A stretch of DNA of 64,000 bases from Gautieria morchelliformis (lineage: Eukaryota; Basidiomycota; Agaricomycetes; Gomphales; Gomphaceae), in the NCBI GenBank assembly GCA_015179125.1, contig WHVA01000072.1, forward strand, positions 186,001 through 250,000. The letters are read 5' to 3'. Within the stretch, counting starts at the first letter, position 1, and the number at the start of each line of letters is the position of its first letter. Below are positions 1-10,700 of this stretch, piece after piece. The notes below the pieces were generated by a model. It was not told the origin of the DNA and did no database searches. It was given only the letters and a program-made list of their open reading frames with translations. Both the position numbers and the translations under genes were made by a program.

Positions 1-284
1 GCCCTTGTGACACAAGGCATAAGATTGTCATCTTGACAAGTTACTAATCATTCGTGTCAGTGGCTATAGGTGCACTTTGTATATGGTTTGCTCTGTTTTC
101 CTGCCAGGTGATGTTCTCCGTCAATGGTTATTGGCTATCCTTGCAGACAACCATTACTAACTGTTCCCGTCACCGCCCATTGGGCCGCTGACTGCTTTGC
201 TTCTGTTTTGCGGAGTTTGCTTACCAAGTGTCTCCCTCCGCTTCCATGGCCCATTTCTCCATCCACTCTAAATAATCACCCTTA

Positions 285-890
285 AGAAGAAAAAAGGGAA
301 AGTGAAGGCACATGTAGTTGAAGAAATCTCTGAAGAGAAGGATGAAAGCCCCATTGCTTTTGCCAACTTTGAGTGTTTGGCATTGAGCAAGGACTCATCT
401 GAAGCTATTGTAATCTTGGATATGGGTGCCAGTTCTCATATAACACCTCACAAGAGTTTGTTGAAGAATTACTGTCCCTTTTCACATCTGAGGAATTCAA
501 GCAGCAGACAAAGGTACTTTTGATGCCTTTGGTCGAGGTTTGCTTGTATTATCTAGTAAGGCTAGTGATGAGACAGTAGAGATGGTGTTAAAGGACACAT
601 TATATGCACCTAAAATTGCCTTCACCCTTGTCTCTATCAGCCAGTGCAATGATGCAGGCTACCAGATGAAGATCATCAATCAAGAATGTTGTGTATCAAA
701 TTCTACTGGGAAGCTGTTGATGAAAGTGCCAAAATTGAATGGACTATACAGACTAGATCACCAATGATCTGAGAACAAAGCCTATCACTGCTTTTCAGCC
801 ATGCACAGGATAGATGGGTCGGAAATTTACAGTTATTGCCCATCTAAGTGTCCAGAGGCCCTCAAGCACCTGTGGAGAGAAAAATGTGAT
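285..890 (+). pseudogene. Copia gag-pol relic (zinc-knuckle tail to GAG-pre-integrase)
   Basis: This is a decayed fragment of a Ty1/Copia polyprotein read across two frames. It begins in a Lys-rich linker, then shows the aspartic-protease region, where the expected DTG reads D-M-G-A-S-S and is followed by HITPHKSLL, then YAPKIAFTLVSI and LNGLYRLD. Each piece has a counterpart in the better-preserved Copia at 57.7-58.3 kb (ILDTGTTAHMTPHKN, FYAPKMAVTLIS, LNGLYRFD), so both belong to one family or close relatives. Reading frames break near 520 and 767, and beyond about 780 only scattered similarity to the pre-integrase region remains. No LTRs are recognisable around it. Bases 1-284 upstream hold nothing I recognise. 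It cannot encode a working protein. Confidence 0.75.
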
Positions 891-1052
891 AAGTACTTAG
901 CCACAGGTCACTGGAAGTACCATGTAGGAGGCAACACAATACCTATGCTAATGGTATACCTTTAGTCTTCATACCATTGTCGGTGCTGTCAGCGAAGGGA
1001 TTGTTATTACTAGACAACCTTTCTGTGAGACCTTGTACGTTACATCGTCAAG

Positions 1053-1986
1053 TGTGGGGCGGGTTAGCGCAGGTGGAACTGACCCAAACCAAGCGCCCGT
1101 TTGGGATCACATGAAGGAAGAGCCTCCAGGTTCGAATCCCCCCCCTCCCCATTTGTAGCAGTAATTACTACAATGGTTCACCCCTCCGATAGGTGTCGAT
1201 AAGTGTTAGGATTACGAGGCTCCTGGACTTCCACCCGGCATATAAGACCTACTGAAACTGACCGGTACTGATATGTGTAAGGGCAACCCTGGCTGGTTGT
1301 GGAGATCACACTACCACACAACTGACAAGGGGAAATCCAAAGTCTGTATAAATGAACAGAGTATACAAGAGAGGGGATTCTCACCTGACAAGGGGAAATC
1401 CAAAGAGAAAAGTCTAAGGACCCCCAATGTCAGCGAGCCCGTATTATACTACACTGCACAGCCAGGGACAACACTTGGCACCCGCCATCAACCCTGCATC
1501 CCCCTGACCTCCCTGACCCTTGATCGACCCTCGATGCCACCCATTAAGCGAGTCGCTTGATTTCCGACACTGTTCCAAGAATGGAAGTCAGAAATTGGAG
1601 TGGAACTGGCAAGGCAAACAGAACCGGTGGAAGTTCTCCCAGGAGCGGAATCATTTCCAAAAGCGGAGGCGGAGATGGAATCGGAACTGGAAGCAGAGTT
1701 GGAAATAGAGTCGGAACTGGGTGTGGTGTCGGAACTGGAAATGGAAAACAGGGTGTCCCCTGACAATATGTATCTAAGGTGATTAGGCATTGTAGACAAA
1801 CAGGAAGTATCCTATGTTGGTGCCAGCATATCTCTGGCTTACTTTGGTAACTACGATACCCTAGCATGTAAAACACTTTGATTACTCTATTCCGCATTCC
1901 GGGTAGAGACTGCCTATATAGGGCTCGGCCCCAAGGTGGCAGTATAATAAACGGAATTCAAAAAAAAAAAAAAAAAAAAAAAAAAA
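1053..1986 (+). mobile_element. tRNA-headed, poly(A)-tailed retroposon (SINE-like or chimeric retrosequence)
   Basis: About 934 bp inserted into the LTR fragment. It is flanked by the direct repeat ACATCGTCAAG at 1042-1052 and 1987-1997. The uninterrupted site is present at 4754-4764 in the other LTR copy. The 5' end is tRNA-like: an A-box-like TAGCGCAGGTGG at 1065-1076, a hairpin with arms CCCAAAC/GTTTGGG (1083-1105), and a B box GGTTCGAATCC at 1129-1139. The 3' end has AATAAA at 1946-1951, then a run of 28 A (1960-1987). These are hallmarks of LINE-mediated target-primed insertion. The body is long for a SINE. It includes a 21-bp direct repeat (1322 and 1386) and a GGAACTGG-rich stretch (1600-1745), and parts resemble LTR-retroelement leader sequence, so a template-switch chimera is an alternative. 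No coding function is seen. Confidence 0.8.
1065..1139 (+). promoter_or_regulatory. Internal RNA polymerase III promoter (A and B boxes)
   Basis: TAGCGCAGGTGG (1065-1076) matches the A-box consensus TRGCNNAGYNGG at all but one position. GGTTCGAATCC (1129-1139) is a perfect B box. The spacing of about 53 bp is normal for tRNA-type type 2 Pol III promoters. Confidence 0.75.
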
Positions 1987-2180
1987 ACATCGTCAAGTAT
2001 CACGGGCTATTTTGCTACGACTGTAGATAGGGCGAACCCCGTTTGGGTAGCCCTCTCCCTTTCTAAACATTTATTGGCTTCACCCTATTTGCCAAACTAC
2101 ACACTTCATTGCACAAGCTATTTGGGCATTCGCTGTGTTCACTAATACATGATATTAACACCTAAAACCCAATTTTGACA

Positions 2181-3420
2181 GTGATCTGGCAGATGATGGT
2201 GGCGATGGCGTAGTCAGAGGCATCCATTTCCATGACAATAGGATTATTGGGGTCAAAGTGGATGAGAACTGGAGCCTTTGAGAATGCAGCTTTGAGTGCT
2301 TCGAAGGCCTCCTGCTGCTTCGCATCCCAGGCGAACAGGGTATCCTTCCTGGTCAAGTGAGTAAGTGGCAGGACAATGTCTGAGAACGAAACGATGAATC
2401 TTCTGTAGAAGTTGGCAAAGCCCAGGAACAATTGGATTTCGTGGAGGTTCATTGGCACAGGCCACTTTGTGATGGCAGTGGTCTTCTCGATGTCCATAGA
2501 GATGTTTTCTGGTTGTATGAAGAGGTTGTGCTTGCGAAGACGGGAGAGGACCATTCAGACATGTTCCAAGTGATCCTTCTTGTTCTTGGAGAAGATAAGG
2601 ATGTCGTCGAGGTAGACTACAACAAAGACGTCAGCCATGTCTTGGAATATATCATTCATGAAGTGCTGGAAAGTAGCTGGGGTGTTTGTCAATCCAAACG
2701 GCATGACAAGGTATTCGAAGGACCCATATCGAGTTCGGAAGGCTGTTTTCCACTCTTGACCAGAGCCGATTCGAACATTGTTGAACCCGGTGCAAAGGTC
2801 GAACTTGGTATAGATGTTTGTGCTTTTGAGTTGGTCAATAAGGCTCAGAATCAGTGGTATAGGGTACTTGTTCTTTCACGTGATATGGTTCAACCCTCAG
2901 TAGTCCACACACATCCTCAGGGTACCGTCCTTTTTCTCCACAAATACCACAGGGGCACCGCTGGGCGATTGGGAGGAGCGGATGAATCCCTTGCATAGCA
3001 TACCTTCAAGATAGCCACAAAGTGCTTCTAATTCAGTGTTTGAGAGTGGGTATATGGGACCATGATGTGGTGTGCCATCATTCTCAATCTTGATGGTGTG
3101 AACATAAGGGCAATGTGGGGGCAAGTTTTTGGCTTTAGCATGGGAGAAGATATCAAAGAAGTTGTGGTATTCCTCTGGTACCACAGTTTTGAACATCTCC
3201 AAGTCATCCCTTGGCAGGGGATTTTCATAGAGGGGGGTAGTCGGAGCTGGTGCATTGCCTACAGCGCGAAGTGAACTGGGTTCCAGGGTAGTAGGATGCA
3301 TGCTCAACATGAGCATTTCTTCTTCACCGAGCTTCATGATTAGCTCAAAGGTGGCCACACCGATTAGGCTTATATACGGTGTTGTCCTCCTTGTAGGAGG
3401 TGGATCCGGGAGGCCATTGT
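2181..3420 (-). pseudogene. Gypsy (Ty3) reverse transcriptase relic
   Basis: Read on the minus strand, this covers a Ty3/Gypsy pol segment: the linker before RT (VVPEEYHNFFDIFS), RT fingers and palm (PSGAPVVFVEKKDG, CVDY), the catalytic YLDD near 2605-2615, the thumb (LRKHNLFIQ) and connection (FLGFANFYRRFI), ending at ACDAxDYAIA-like residues just before the LTR junction. Three in-frame stops interrupt it between about 2555 and 2900. At least two fit CGA-to-TGA changes (after CVDY and after EHV), where Gypsy proteins usually have Arg. RNase H, integrase and chromodomain are absent. The N-terminal side beyond about 3420 runs into unrelated LTR-like sequence. It is an old, inactive copy. Confidence 0.85.
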
Positions 3421-4435
3421 GAGTCAGGGTTGGATAGGGGTGCACAGTCAGGATATAAATAGATGAAACACATATACAATGGAGGAAAGGAGGAGTGCAA
3501 ACATGAAACAATGGGGGGAGAGAGGACAAAGGTACCTATGTAAGAAAACACACCTTCAGACCTGCATACATGTTACCCTGCACGGACTCTTGGTCTGCTG
3601 GGTTGATCTCACACGATCTACCGGTAGGACATCCTGCGAATTCATTCCAGCCATAGGAACACCCAAAGGGGGTGTCATGACGCGTTTATTTCTCATATTC
3701 AGGTGCTCTGTCCTACCATTTGTCACTCCATCTCCGTGTTTGTTCCGATCGCCATTGTCATGTTCAGCAACCAATTCTCGCTGTTCGCACCAATGACCAT
3801 GGTTATGCCGTCAACAAGTGATCGACGTCTTCAGACTAACTTAGCAGTCATTGTTGGGCCTATCAACTCCTCTGCTCGACCCTCTTCCGATGGTGTTCTG
3901 ACAATCGGATTGTCATGACCTATGTATTTCCTGCACCTTGTTACCCCCATTCCCTCGTTCGCTACTCCTCCCCCGTGTTCGCTCGGCTTCGCCCTCCACC
4001 TCGACTTCTCCTTCCCTATTCTATCGATGTTCGCCCTCCCTCGCATTTCGCTGAACCGCTATTCGCTGCTCGCACATTTCGCCAACAAGGCACGCCATCA
4101 AATACGATCGATACCATTTACCCGGCGTGATGATTCATCACTAACCCCATCATCTTCTTAAATCCAACCCCTTTGGGTTTTCGTATGGCCAAAGTATGTT
4201 CGCGGGGCGTTCCTTCCGTAGGCCGTGTGGGATCGACCCAGTGGACAAAGAGTCCATGCAGGGTGACATGTATGCGGGTCCCAAGACATGGTTTCCTACA
4301 TAAGTACCTTTGCCACCTTTACTCTCCGTCGTTTCATGTTCGCACTCCTCCCTCACTCTATTGTATGTTTATTCCATCTCCTTAGTATCATGACTGCGCA
4401 CCCCTATCCAACCCTGACTCATGACGGCCTCTTTC
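3415..4435. repeat. Mosaic of nested LTR fragments forming a long inverted repeat
   Basis: Bases of about 3415-3690 are the imperfect reverse complement of about 4150-4432. Both contain, in opposite orientation, TTTCATGTT.GCACTCCTCC, CACCCCTATCCAACCCTGACTCA, ACATGTATGC.GGTC and AACCCAAAGGGG-like blocks. Inside, sequences starting TGTCATGAC at about 3676 and 3914 (plus strand) resemble one another and also the minus-strand sequence starting at about 5165. I read this as several copies of one LTR family inserted into or beside one another within the Gypsy pol gene. No protein-coding content is credible here, although short open frames exist. Confidence 0.5.
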
Positions 4436-4629
4436 CTATTTGCTGATACCGTACGAGCATTCGATATAAGTAGTTTACATTCACATGTATATTCCCCAGT
4501 TCAATTATCATACGTCGTTCATCTTGTGCAGCTTTGACCTCGCCGTGGTCATCATCTTAAGCCTTCTCTTGGAGATTCCCATCTTCGACTAGCAAAGGAC
4601 TTAGGCATCACTGGTGAGTTCTCATACTT

Positions 4630-4946
4630 CATCTTCGTTACCTTAGCCTTCGAACCATTTTCTGGGCTGTTGGCGAAGGGCTCCGAAGGAGCACCTTCGC
4701 CAGCGAAGGGATTGTCAAGACTTAGACAGCCCTTCCGTGAGACCTTGCACGTTACATCGTCAAGAGTAACGGGCTATTTCGCTACGACTGTAGATAGGGT
4801 GAGCCCCGTTTAGGCAAACCCTCTTACCTTGTGAACATTCATTGGTTCACCTATTCGCCGAACGGCATACTTATTCGCACAAGTTATTCGGGCATTCACT
4901 GTGTTCACTAATACACGATATTAACACTTGAAAACCAATCTTGACA
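4630..4946 (-). repeat. Gypsy-type LTR fragment (uninterrupted copy)
   Basis: This is the partner of the split LTR at 945-2180. On the minus strand it starts TGTCAAGATTGG at 4946. It keeps the uninterrupted sequence around ACATCGTCAAG (4754-4764), which serves as the empty site for the retroposon. It also contains a small inverted motif GCGAAGGGCTCC...GGAGCACCTTCGC (about 4673-4699) that the other copy lacks. The left boundary is uncertain. Confidence 0.55.
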
Positions 4947-5790
4947 GGGGGTTGAATCAGGAAGGTGATGGGGCCAGTGATGAACCATCACACCAGGTAA
5001 AGGATGTCGATCGTGTTTGATGGCATGCCTACTGGCGAATGATGCAAGTAGTGAATGGTCATTCAGTGAATTTGGCAAAGAGCGAATGGAGCAACCATAG
5101 AGGTGGAGGGATGAAAGGGAAAATGGGGGTAACTGGATACAAGAAATAAATGAGTCATGACAGGTGTCACCTTTGGATTTGCTAAAGACATCTGCAAAGT
5201 CATGGTACTCCATTGGGACATCCTGGAGATCCACCGGGTCAGATTGCACAGAGGCCAAACAGGCCGAAGCCTCGGATTCAGGTTGTGCCAGATTTAGCTG
5301 GAAACATCGGGAACCCGCTAGTTTGCAGGCACAGTAAAACACTGCTGCATTCAGGAGAACCACCTGAGGGGCTTCCAAGCTCAGAGTTGGCTCAGTCTCA
5401 GCCATAGAGGTGTGAGCCGCAGCCAGCAGAGGTTCCACAGGATTGCCCGGAAAGGTAGTTTGGAACATAATACTGCCCAATACCCAGTCAATCAATGGAT
5501 TGTAGTGGGTGAGCCAGTTGTGTCCAAGAACTACTGAAACAGACGAATCAAGGGGTGACATAAAAGTCTATGGAGTGGGTGTGACCATCGGGGAAATGGA
5601 TAGGTAGCTCTACAGCTTCAGTAATTACTGAATTTGTACTACCATCAAATAAACGGAGCAGGATCAGGTCTACAGATCAGGTTTTGTGAACATTTCTACT
5701 TACAAAAACTGATTCAATAAAACAATGAGTAGAACTGGAATCTACTAGAGCTTTAAACTTTTGGTTTGGGACAAGAGACATGGACAAACT
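4947..5790 (-). pseudogene. Gypsy protease-linker relic with an LTR-like insertion
   Basis: From 5790 down to about 5170 the minus strand reads as the Ty3/Gypsy retropepsin and following linker. LVDSSSTHCFI lies where LVDSGATHCFI is usual, so the catalytic DSG reads DSS. It is followed by VVLGHNWLTHYNP (the flap and ILG-type motif) and VPMEYHDFADVFSKSKGD, which normally leads into RT. One in-frame stop lies in the protease part near 5690. After FSKSKGD the reading switches into sequence resembling the TGTCATGAC repeat family (4947-5166), so the polyprotein is broken there. The RT relic at 2181-3420 is the likely continuation of the same element. Confidence 0.7.
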
Positions 5791-5949
5791 AACTACAAGA
5801 GAATTCAGAGAACAGAGAGCAGAAGTAATTCTTACCTCCCCTAATGCACAAGCCGAGTCAACGCGACCCTCAGTATGCGCGGAGGCCAGAGGGCCGCTGA
5901 CTATTTTTTTGCACCTGAAGCCGAGGCATCAGCTTTGTCGTCGGATGTC

Positions 5950-7217
5950 TTCCCGTCAGAAGCCATGGCTGCCCGGGCCGATGTGGCTTTCGGTCATTCT
6001 TTCGCACGGTGGCCACTCTGCACACATACTAACCAGAGATTGTTATCCATGCAGCGTTGGCGTTCTGCAGGCATGAGTTTGCCATCCTTGCCGAGTTTGT
6101 CCAGTTCAGGTTTTTTCTGACCCTTGGACTGATTATTCCCCTTCGGCTGGCTTATCTTTGCCTTTGCCTTGGCTATTACCGGCATTAGCATTAGAATGGC
6201 CTGAACCTTGACCTTGTCGTCAGTCGTTGTTCTGGGAACCCCAGTTTTGGTTGGCCGACCTGTCATTCTGTGCCTCGGGTTTGGGAGCAGAATGAGTCTC
6301 ACAGGAGAGTTCTCCACGATGTTCCCAATACCTCTGGTCTATTTTCTGAACGAGGTCTCAGAAGTCATCAAGGGTTCAGGGTTTGTCAAAATGCACCATC
6401 TCATCTTTGATTCGCTTTGGCAGGGCCAAATAGGCTTGGCGATGCAAAGCCGAATCATTGCACTGGAGGATGGATGCAAGCCTGTAAAATTTGACAAAAA
6501 ACCAAGTTGCCTTGTGGTTGTCCTTCATGACCAGATTTTCGAGCTCAATTTTGGGATCGGCAACCTGATCGTAAGGCCCAAATTCAGATAGAGCTCTTCT
6601 GTGAATGCCATATAATCCGAAGCCCATGCGGGTTCATCAGCAGGGTCATCTGCAGGGTAGAGCTTGAAATAATCCAAAGCTGTTCCCTTGAGGAAGGACA
6701 AAACATAGTTCACTTTCGTAGAACCATCTCAGAAGGCTTGGGGTTTGGCACAGAAATTCGACATGCACTGGAGAAGGAATCCTCAGAGCTTTTGCGGGTC
6801 CGAGCTGTCAAACTGGTCAGGTTCCTGGAGTTTTGCCTTGGAGTCATTCCTGTCTCCACCACCAAATCCATTGTCGGCAAGCCTTTCCAAAGCCGTGAGC
6901 AGTTGCCCAACCTGTTCCTTGCCGCTTGCCGCTGCATTTGGGTTGGGATTAGGTCTTGGGTTTGCTACTTTGGGATCAGAATTATGCTCAGAATCGGAAT
7001 CATCGCCACCTCCACCACCATCGCCAGGATGACTAGGTTCTGTGGGTTCAGCACTCAGTTCCTTGGGAACGTCACTGACACACCCTTGGCCACCACCAAT
7101 AACTTGGCGCCGGGGCACATGTTGAGCTGACGGGGGCTTGGAATACCAGTGACGGAATGGGGGGTTTTCTGGGATGCTCAAAGCACCTCGTGCACACCGA
7201 GCTTCAATTGTCAGCAT
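5950..7217 (-). pseudogene. Gypsy gag relic
   Basis: This minus-strand gag region of the decayed Gypsy element spans at least three frames. The first segment (7217-6783) is Pro/Gly/Asp-rich with a run of Gly and Asp around residue 85. Next come gag-fold pieces such as NYVLSFLKGTALDYFKLY and HRQAYLALPKRIKDEM. Last is a basic linker with a degenerate zinc knuckle around CMDNNLWLVCVQSGH, where the CCHC pattern is partly lost (about 6060-5994). Frame breaks lie near 6715, 6630 and 6370. Gene order (gag, protease, RT with falling coordinates) supports one minus-strand element from about 7217 to 2181. Confidence 0.7.
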
Positions 7218-7702
7218 TACGCAGCTGCCTTCGGCACGGGTGTATGAACAGTCAAAAATAAGCTTATGCCTAGCTATCTACCATTTTAGCATACTAACGT
7301 TTTTCCAGATCTGGCAGGACAGAGTGTCCAAGACAGACTATTGGAGCGTTATTGCATGTACAATATGGGAAGTAAAACCACTATGATAGCAGGAGATGCA
7401 AGATCCATGTATCAATGAGTGCCTGCCCTGGGAAACTCACATAGCCTCTCTGCATTGCATCCAGAAAGTCCCATGCTCAAACCAGCTGAGATCAAGCTTT
7501 GTCAACCCCTTTGCGATAACAGCGGTATTCGCCGGCCACCACAAACCCAGCTGAGACCAGGGTGGAACCCAGAACAAAACTTCTGAGGGCGAGTTGAGTA
7601 ACCAGCCATTTTCTAGCCGCGAGTCATTGCGAAACCCAGTCCACTTGGCTGTTCAAAGAATATCAGCATATTCCGCCATGTCCAAACAAATCAAAGTGAC
7701 AG
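7218..7702. other. Intergenic, nothing recognised
   Basis: About 485 bp between the 5' end of the Gypsy relic and the 3' end of the NLR pseudogene. I see no conserved coding, RNA or repeat signal beyond short open frames. Confidence 0.5.
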
Positions 7703-10700
7703 CTACTGACTATCTTCTTGACCTGCGAGTGGTCCCAAACCCACGGTGGGGGCTTCCGCATTCCACACACGGATCGTCTTGTCTTCAGACCCGTAGACGA
7801 TGCGCTTGCCGTCACGCGAGAACACCACCAACGTGACCCGGTCGGTGTGGCCTTCGAATGGTGCTGAAATGACCTCCCCGGTCTCTGCATTCCACACACG
7901 GATCGTCTTGTCACGCGACCCGGAGACGATGCGCTTGCCGTCCTGCGAGAACGCCACCGACGCGACCCAGTGGGTGTGGCCTTCGAATGGTGCTGAAATG
8001 ACCTCCCCGGTGTCTGCATTCCACACACGGATCGTCTCGTCCAAAGACCCGGAGACGATGCGCTTGCCATCCTGCGAGAATGCCACCGACATGACCGAGT
8101 TGGTGTGGCCTACCAGAACGGTTTGAATAGGTAGCCACGTCGTTGCTTTCCCGGTCTCGACGCGGAGTAGTCGTGGAAATCGTGGGAGATAAGTCTCGCA
8201 TAGTTTCGACCTTTCAGGTGCAAATGGGAGTGCCGACAAATAGAGATGGGGAGCACTTTGAGAGATTACACTTCCAAACCCACCTATAAAATTGCGGGTA
8301 TCCGTTACGAATGCTGTAGTGTCATTATCCTGAAGCTCATTAGACTCACGTCGGAGCTCATAACAACTCGGGCACTCACCTGACTCCAGTCCACTATTGA
8401 CGAGAGCGCTGCTGATACATCCGATACCTTCTTGATCAAACTCAAAACTTCTAGCCAGTAGAGTAGACTAGTCTCGAAAAACTCCATGACCTTTGCACCT
8501 ATTTCCGGTGTAGAGGTGGTTGCGCGAACATGGGCCGCCCAAAAACGGCAAGAGTAGGAAAGTTGTGAGGATATATACTTCTTCGTCCGTGTCGCCAAGT
8601 CGACAACGTCGTCGTTGCGCAGATGTGAAGTTTCAAGCTTACAAATGTTGAAACAAAGCTCATCCTTCATCACGCGCAGGGACGAGAACGCAAGGCGGAC
8701 ATGGTGTAAAGACGCGTCAATGTAGTATGGTCCACTCCGGTCGCGACCTGTCAAGAAGTCACGAAAAGACGTGTGCAGCAGACGAATTGGGCCAGATGTT
8801 TGGGTAACATGGCTCAACAGAGATCACATTGGCCCAACTATCAGATCCACCGCATTTCCCGATCCGTCATTGTGCAACTTCTGGAGGGTGGATATGGACA
8901 GGGGCTCTTTGGCTGCCAGTAGGCAGCCCATGACCGATTGGAATCGACCCATAACTCTATCGTTATTCCCCGCCCAAATAACTGCGTGAGTATCGTATGA
9001 TACAGGTCATCCAACCGGCCGAGGTGCGTGTTCTGCGATGCCCGAAGGATATCAAGTTGCTCGACAGGATCTCTACCCTTCAAGCCATCTCCTTTTATAA
9101 ACAGACAAGCAGTGGATGCCCATTGAAATAGGCCTTCCGATTTCTGGACTAAAAATGTACACCAAGCTTTGTTGGGCCATTTCTCCTCGAGGGCCGGAAT
9201 GTTACCCAGTTGGGCTTGCACAAACATCGAAATGTCCTCATCGGGGTTGAGGTCAATCTGCCTTACGGACCTAGAAAGAACGTGCTTCTTCCTAAGAGCG
9301 CCCTGTATGTCTTCTTCGGCACGGGAAGTGATTAGAACACGGAAATTGGACGGCAGTTCTGCAGCTTCGTTGCCAAGAACAGACAAAAGACCATGGCGAG
9401 ATTTCTCATCTCCGCTCTCATCCAATGCATCAATGACGATCACCGTCGGTCCGACGGTGATTAAGTCCTTGGCGGGATCTAGAATGAACCTCTTGAATTG
9501 CTCACTAGGCACGAATGTGGTCCGTAGTTCTCGATTCTCCCGAATCACTTCCCATAAAGATGCCTTGCGTTCTGGATCCAGATCAGCTAGACCGCGAGCA
9601 ATTGTGCTAAAGACATTGTTGGGGGAGCGTTCTGTCTGATGACCGCGGTCGAAACAGTACGACGATCCGAGACGTTTGAGCGTGTCAAATCGTCGAGCGA
9701 CCTCGTGAGCAATTGCAGACTTGCCGGCACCCGCAACGTCGTTCAATAAAAATATCCGGGGGGCGTCGTCGCTATCCTGGTGGACCCAATCCCATATCTC
9801 CGCAATAACCTTCTCCCGAGTACCCGGTAGACATCCTTTATTAGAATCAAAACGAGCGCCATTTGCGTGGGGCATGTCATTAAGTCGGACTTCCTCGGCT
9901 AGTTGCAAAGTGTATTAGCCTGGGGAAAGGCCGCAAATCAGAAAACTCGCCGATTTCCCCGACAACATTCAGAACAAGTAGTACAGTGATTTCAGTGTGA
10001 ACCACGGCATGCTGTTGTAACTCCAACTTGAGTTTGTCGAAAGAGTCCTGGTATTGTTTGACCTTGCTGTCGACATCCGACACTAGATTTTTCGCGGTTC
10101 TTTTCCCTGAACGATGGTCAACAAAGGCTGTCGCCACCTGACAGAGTGGGAACCAACATACAGAAGTCCTTGTTTTTGGCGTAGTCGCGGATGAAGTAAC
10201 CACACTGTATCGTGCCAGTTGTCAAAGACATGATAATTCGCTTTTGCGAATCAATTATCTTCAACGCCTCTGCCGAGTGGACGAACGTATATGTGTCTCC
10301 AATGGTTTTCGCAAGCTCATTGATGCTATCGTCCCGGTCCACCTGAGCAATGATCGTCTGGCCAGACGTCAAATATATCTATCCAGCTAGTGGATGTGAT
10401 ATGTTTACCTTGTGCGCAATAGACAGGATAGACCATGCCATGTGTGCATAAGGATGGACCTAGGATAAAGCAAACCGTGTCCATGAGATGACCTGGGAGA
10501 CCCCGGCATGTGAACTATACCTCTGAGGCCTTATCTACGATCTCAGTAAACCGCTTGACCTTGTCTAAGAGAGGGCCCCAAGCCGCCGTTATCGGGATGA
10601 CAGTATCGGTAGTAGAAGTGGCGCCGTCGACTACATTCCCTGCACCAATAAGCAGGGACGGCGCGAGGTTCATATTATCGACCACTTTCGCTTCGTTGAC

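Larger units (their letters stand above)
945..2180 (-). repeat. Gypsy-type LTR fragment, split by a retroposon
   Basis: Bases of about 945-1052 plus 1987-2180 together align with 4630-4946. Shared blocks include GCGAAGGGATTGT, the stretch around ACATCGTCAAG, CTACGACTGTAGATAGGG and GTGTTCACTAATAC. On the minus strand both copies begin with TGTCAA (ending at 2180 and 4946), the expected TG start of an LTR. The copy here is interrupted at 1053 by an inserted element. The LTR start abuts the RT relic directly at 2181, with no RNase H or integrase between, so either the internal region was deleted or a solo LTR landed in an older relic. The left boundary is approximate. Confidence 0.6.

Noticed and set aside
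1178..1897. Open frames on both strands inside the retroposon
   Set aside because: Low-complexity Glu/Ser-rich products from the repetitive stretch; the element is better explained as non-coding.
2432..2998. 188-codon plus-strand frame
   Set aside because: Antisense of the Gypsy RT relic, which has clear RT motifs on the minus strand.
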